A stretch of 64,000 bases of DNA from positions 1,984,001-2,048,000 of the forward strand of contig NZ_CP152389.1 in the NCBI RefSeq assembly GCF_038806765.1, read 5' to 3'. Position numbers and translations under genes: made by a program. Positions 61,093 through 64,000 of this stretch are shown in pieces (within the stretch, counting starts at the first letter, position 1; each line of letters begins with the position of its first letter). The stretch is from Mucilaginibacter sp. CSA2-8R. GTDB taxonomy: Bacteria > Bacteroidota > Bacteroidia > Sphingobacteriales > Sphingobacteriaceae. A model generated the notes under the pieces. It saw nothing but the letters and a program-made list of their open reading frames with translations, did not search any database and had not been told where the DNA came from.

Positions 61093-61881
61093 ATGAAAAT
61101 AGCTTTAGCATCTCCGCCAATTCCTAAAAACATCAGTGAGGGTTTAAAAACTTTTAAAGCAATGGTTGCAGAGGCAGCGGGCAGGCATGCTGAAATTATC
61201 TGTTTTCCGGAGTCTTACCTTCAGGGGGATCTGGGGATAGGTTATCCTGAAGCGGACCGTACGGTGGAATCGTTAGAAGTAGCTTTAAATGAAATTTGCC
61301 GCATCGCGCTCGAATATAAAATAGCCATCATCATTTCGATGGATGGGTATCTCGATTCAAAACTGGTTAACCTGGCTAATGTCATTTCCGCAGAGGGTAA
61401 ATTATTAGGATACCAAACCCAAAATTAATTAGACCCTTCAGAGGATGCTATCTGGGTGCCAGGCACAGAGCGCTCCATATTTGAGGTTAACGGCGTCAAA
61501 CTTGGTATAACTATCTGCGATGAGGGCTTTCGTTATCCCGAATCGGTATGGTGGGCAGCACAACACGGGCTTACGTAGGATTTCATCCTCATTTTGCAGG
61601 AAGTAACACGGCAGGCGTGCAGCTAACCGAGTGGGGAAATAAAAGCAAGCCTTATTACAAAAAAAGCCATGATGATTAGAGCTTTATAAAATACGATATA
61701 TTTTGCCAGCGTTAACTACGCCTCTCTGTATCCTGAGTCAGCCAGTGCATTGATTGACCCCTCGGGACGTTGTATAGTCCATGAGACTTACGGCAGGTCT
61801 GGTATTATTGTAGGGGATATCGACCCGGAGCAGGCAACGGGGCTGTTGGCGAAAAGATTTAAAAATGAGTTGTACATATAA
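61093..61881 (+). pseudogene. Carbon-nitrogen hydrolase (nitrilase superfamily), multiply disrupted
   Basis: The first 111 codons (to a TAA at 61426-61428) match the N-terminus of a nitrilase-superfamily amidohydrolase with the catalytic Glu in CFPESYLQGDLG. The reading frame then continues as LDPSEDAIWVPGTERS, and the nucleophile Cys follows in GITICDEGFRYPESVWW. Further on there is a stop at GLT, a frame change to GFHPHFAGSNTAGVQLTEWG, another near 61670, and an internal stop before NTIYFASVNYASLYPE. It ends with SGRCIVHETYGRSG and a stop at 61879-61881. At least four lesions are visible, so it is dead. It is unrelated to the sugar genes. Confidence 0.88.
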
Positions 61882-61956
61882 CTACTCAAGTATCCTCTAT
61901 AAATAAGTATTTGCAGTTTAAATGATCATCTGGGCGATCGCTCTTACCTATTATAA

Positions 61957-61991
61957 AAACTAAGTGCTTCCGAATAGAAAGCACTTAGTTT
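61957..61991. terminator. Hairpin terminator between the dead nitrilase gene and aminopeptidase P
   Basis: A 13-bp stem (AAACTAAGTGCTT with AAGCACTTAGTTT) encloses a 9-nt loop, with A- and T-runs suiting both directions. Confidence 0.85.
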
Positions 61992-62024
61992 AATTCATAC
62001 GTATATGAAAATAAGCAGTTGCTG

Positions 62025-63815
62025 TTAGGCTGATACCATAGCAGACAGTTTGCACTTTTGCTGCAGCCATTGCAATTCTTCGGCAGCTAAATGGGGGCCA
62101 AGCTTTTCCAAAACCGTTTGGTTATAAGCGGTAATCCATTCAATGTGCCGGCTGTCCAGCAATTCAAATTTAATGGGGCGGGTGTCTATCAATGCCAGCG
62201 TAAGGGTTTCGAAGGCATAAAATTCACCAAATTCGTTTATAGTGTCAGTAATGGTAAGCACCAGGTTTTCAATACGTACACCATGTTTGCCGGGGCGGTA
62301 AATTCCTGGCTCTATCGAGGTAATCATCCCTAAATCTATGCTTACAGGCACATTGGCTGGGTTAAGTGTTTGCGGGCCTTCGTGTACGTTCAAAAAATAG
62401 CCTACGCCATGGCCTGTGCCGTGGCCGTAATTAATGGCATGATCCCAAAGCGGCTGGCGGGTAATGGCGTCAATCTGGTACCCGCAGGTCCCTTTCGGAA
62501 AACGGGCCATTGAACCGTTAATCATCGCTTTAAGTACCAGCGTATAATCGGTGCGCTCTTGGTCGGTTAATTCACCCATGGGTATCACACGGGTAACATC
62601 CGTCGTGCCGTACGCGTACTGGCCGCCTGAGTCAACCAAGTACAAGCCGCTGTTTTGCAGGGTACTGTTACTTTCGGTGGTGGCGGCATAATGCGGCAAG
62701 GCGCCGTGCGGGCCGTAGCCACCAATGGTGTTAAAACTTTTGCCCATAAAGCCGTCTTGTTCAGCTCTGAAAGCTTCCAACTGGTCTGCAGCCGAGAGTT
62801 CGGTAATCTCTATGCGGCCAATGTTTTCTTCAATCCACTTAAAAAAGCGGGTTAACGCCACGCCATCTTTAATCATGACTGTGCGGGTATTGGCTATCTC
62901 GGTGCTGTTTTTAATCGCTTTAAGATACGTGCTGGGCGCCGGGCCGCGTACAATGGTAGATTGGTCGTTAAAATATTTTAACACCGCATACGAGCTTTTC
63001 TTCGGGTCGATTAAAATCCTGGCCGAACCGGTTAATGCGTGCAGATGTTGCTGTAAACTCTCGTAGGGCAATACCTCTACACCGTTTTGATTTAAAGATG
63101 CCAAGTCGTCCTGGTTCAGCTTGTCGGGCTGTATAAATAAAATAGCGTTATCAACACCAATTAAGGCAAATGCCAGTACAACCGGATTATAAGAGACATC
63201 ATTACCACGCAAATTGAACAGCCAAGCCACATCATCAAGGGCAGAAACCAAATTATGCGTAACGTTCCGTTCCTTAAAGTGGCCACGAACGGCATCCAGC
63301 TTTTGGGCTACCGAAGCACCGGCATCTTCGGCGCTGATTAAGTAGGCGGGCGCAGTCGGTAAGTCGGGCCGCTCATCCCATACGTGATCAAGGTAATCAG
63401 CTGTTTTAAATTTGAATGATTTCGGTAATAACTGTTCGAGCAGTAAATCGCAAAGCTGAACCGAAATAATATTAGCGTCAAAACCGATAGTAGTACCTGC
63501 CCGGAACTCGCGCCCAAGCCATTCAATATACTCGGGTGCGTGCTGTACCTTTAATTTAACCAGTTCAAAACCTGAGCCGGCCAGTTGCTCTTCAGCCTGT
63601 ACAAAATATCTGAAATCGGCCCAGAGCTGTGCATGTTCCTGCGTAATCAGCAATGTCCCGGCCGAGCCGGTGAAACCCGAGGTAAACGCGAGGCATTTAT
63701 AACGCTCGGGTACGTATTCGCTAATGTGAGGATCGGCTGAAGTTATGAGATAAACATCTACACCCTCTCTCTTCATGGCTTGTCGTATTCCGGCAAGTTT
63801 CTCTTTATAAGTCAT
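62025..63815 (-). CDS. Xaa-Pro aminopeptidase (aminopeptidase P, M24B)
   Basis: The 596-residue cytoplasmic protein has two creatinase-like N-terminal domains and the pita-bread C-terminal metalloprotease domain. Metal ligands Asp395 and Asp406 lie in LVDSGGQYAYGTTDVTR. A His follows in GHGTGHGVGYFLNVHEGPQ, and two Glu lie in SIEPGIYRPG and VRIENLVL. Its length suits the larger aminopeptidase P type found in Bacteroidota and eukaryotes. It removes N-terminal residues before proline. It is a housekeeping gene with no visible link to the carbohydrate locus and probably marks its right edge. Confidence 0.96.
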   Translation of the reverse strand: MTYKEKLAGIRQAMKREGVDVYLITSADPHISEYVPERYKCLAFTSGFTGSAGTLLITQEHAQLWADFRYFVQAEEQLAGSGFELVKLKVQHAPEYIEWLGREFRAGTTIGFDANIISVQLCDLLLEQLLPKSFKFKTADYLDHVWDERPDLPTAPAYLISAEDAGASVAQKLDAVRGHFKERNVTHNLVSALDDVAWLFNLRGNDVSYNPVVLAFALIGVDNAILFIQPDKLNQDDLASLNQNGVEVLPYESLQQHLHALTGSARILIDPKKSSYAVLKYFNDQSTIVRGPAPSTYLKAIKNSTEIANTRTVMIKDGVALTRFFKWIEENIGRIEITELSAADQLEAFRAEQDGFMGKSFNTIGGYGPHGALPHYAATTESNSTLQNSGLYLVDSGGQYAYGTTDVTRVIPMGELTDQERTDYTLVLKAMINGSMARFPKGTCGYQIDAITRQPLWDHAINYGHGTGHGVGYFLNVHEGPQTLNPANVPVSIDLGMITSIEPGIYRPGKHGVRIENLVLTITDTINEFGEFYAFETLTLALIDTRPIKFELLDSRHIEWITAYNQTVLEKLGPHLAAEELQWLQQKCKLSAMVSA

Positions 63816-64000
63816 GTTTAATCATGTTTTTAATTTGATGCAGCATCAACCGCTTACGCCGGCAATATTACATCATTTACTAAAGAACGTATAGTTTAGT
63901 TAAATAATGCTTTTGGCCAGACGCTGTCGCGGTAAATGTAAGGTTAACATCTTGGCGGCAAAGATCCGCTATTAACTCTTGAGCACTATATTTTGATCAG

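Noticed and set aside
63816..64000. Possible gene at the right edge
   Set aside because: No open frame with recognisable sequence; probably the upstream region of aminopeptidase P.

Overview
This window comes from a Bacteroidota chromosome, most likely a Sphingobacteriaceae member such as Mucilaginibacter or Pedobacter (inference). The support is three SusC/SusD pairs, a hybrid two-component system with a periplasmic propeller sensor, TAnnTTTG-type promoter boxes, lipoprotein signal peptides and moderate GC. I saw no rRNA, tRNA, CRISPR array, insertion sequence or phage gene.

The window is mostly a plant hemicellulose (glucuronoarabinoxylan-type) utilisation region with a nearly complete pentose phosphate pathway built into it. 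From left to right: a 5'-truncated GH115 alpha-glucuronidase; a minus-strand TalC-type transaldolase plus split transketolase group; a GH10 xylanase; a hybrid two-component regulator; a SusC/SusD pair; and a run of deacetylating or de-esterifying enzymes (SGNH sialate-O-acetylesterase-like, CE15-like glucuronoyl esterase, NodB-type deacetylase) ending in a GH43. A frameshifted phytase-like esterase, a universal stress protein and a PiT phosphate transporter follow. Positions 27160-36178 hold tkt, rpiB, tal, a HAD phosphatase, gnd, zwf, pgl and a ROK kinase. After a decayed GH3 fragment come a GH43, a DUF5686 outer-membrane protein and a PA14-containing GH31. The next part is a SusC-SusD-SusC-SusD-DUF1735/DUF5627 operon with the layout of the Xus xylan-uptake systems, then GH43-CBM6 and GH2 enzymes. 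The window ends with a dead nitrilase-family gene and an aminopeptidase P.

A working model (inference): GH10 and surface lipoproteins cut and capture xylan fragments, TonB-dependent SusC porins import them, and esterases, GH115, GH43, GH31 and GH2 strip and depolymerise them in the periplasm. The released pentoses and hexoses then enter the co-located pentose phosphate enzymes. Xylose isomerase, xylulokinase, ribulose-phosphate epimerase and inner-membrane sugar permeases are not in this window.

The most notable non-coding signal is a 14-bp palindrome centred on ATCGAT, of LacI-family operator type. It occurs upstream of GH10/hybrid regulator, upstream of the first SusC and, degenerately, in the long leader of the Xus-like operon. 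Three gene relics (GH3, nitrilase, phytase-like) and repeat-filled gaps in the tal-tkt group show recent decay and remodelling.
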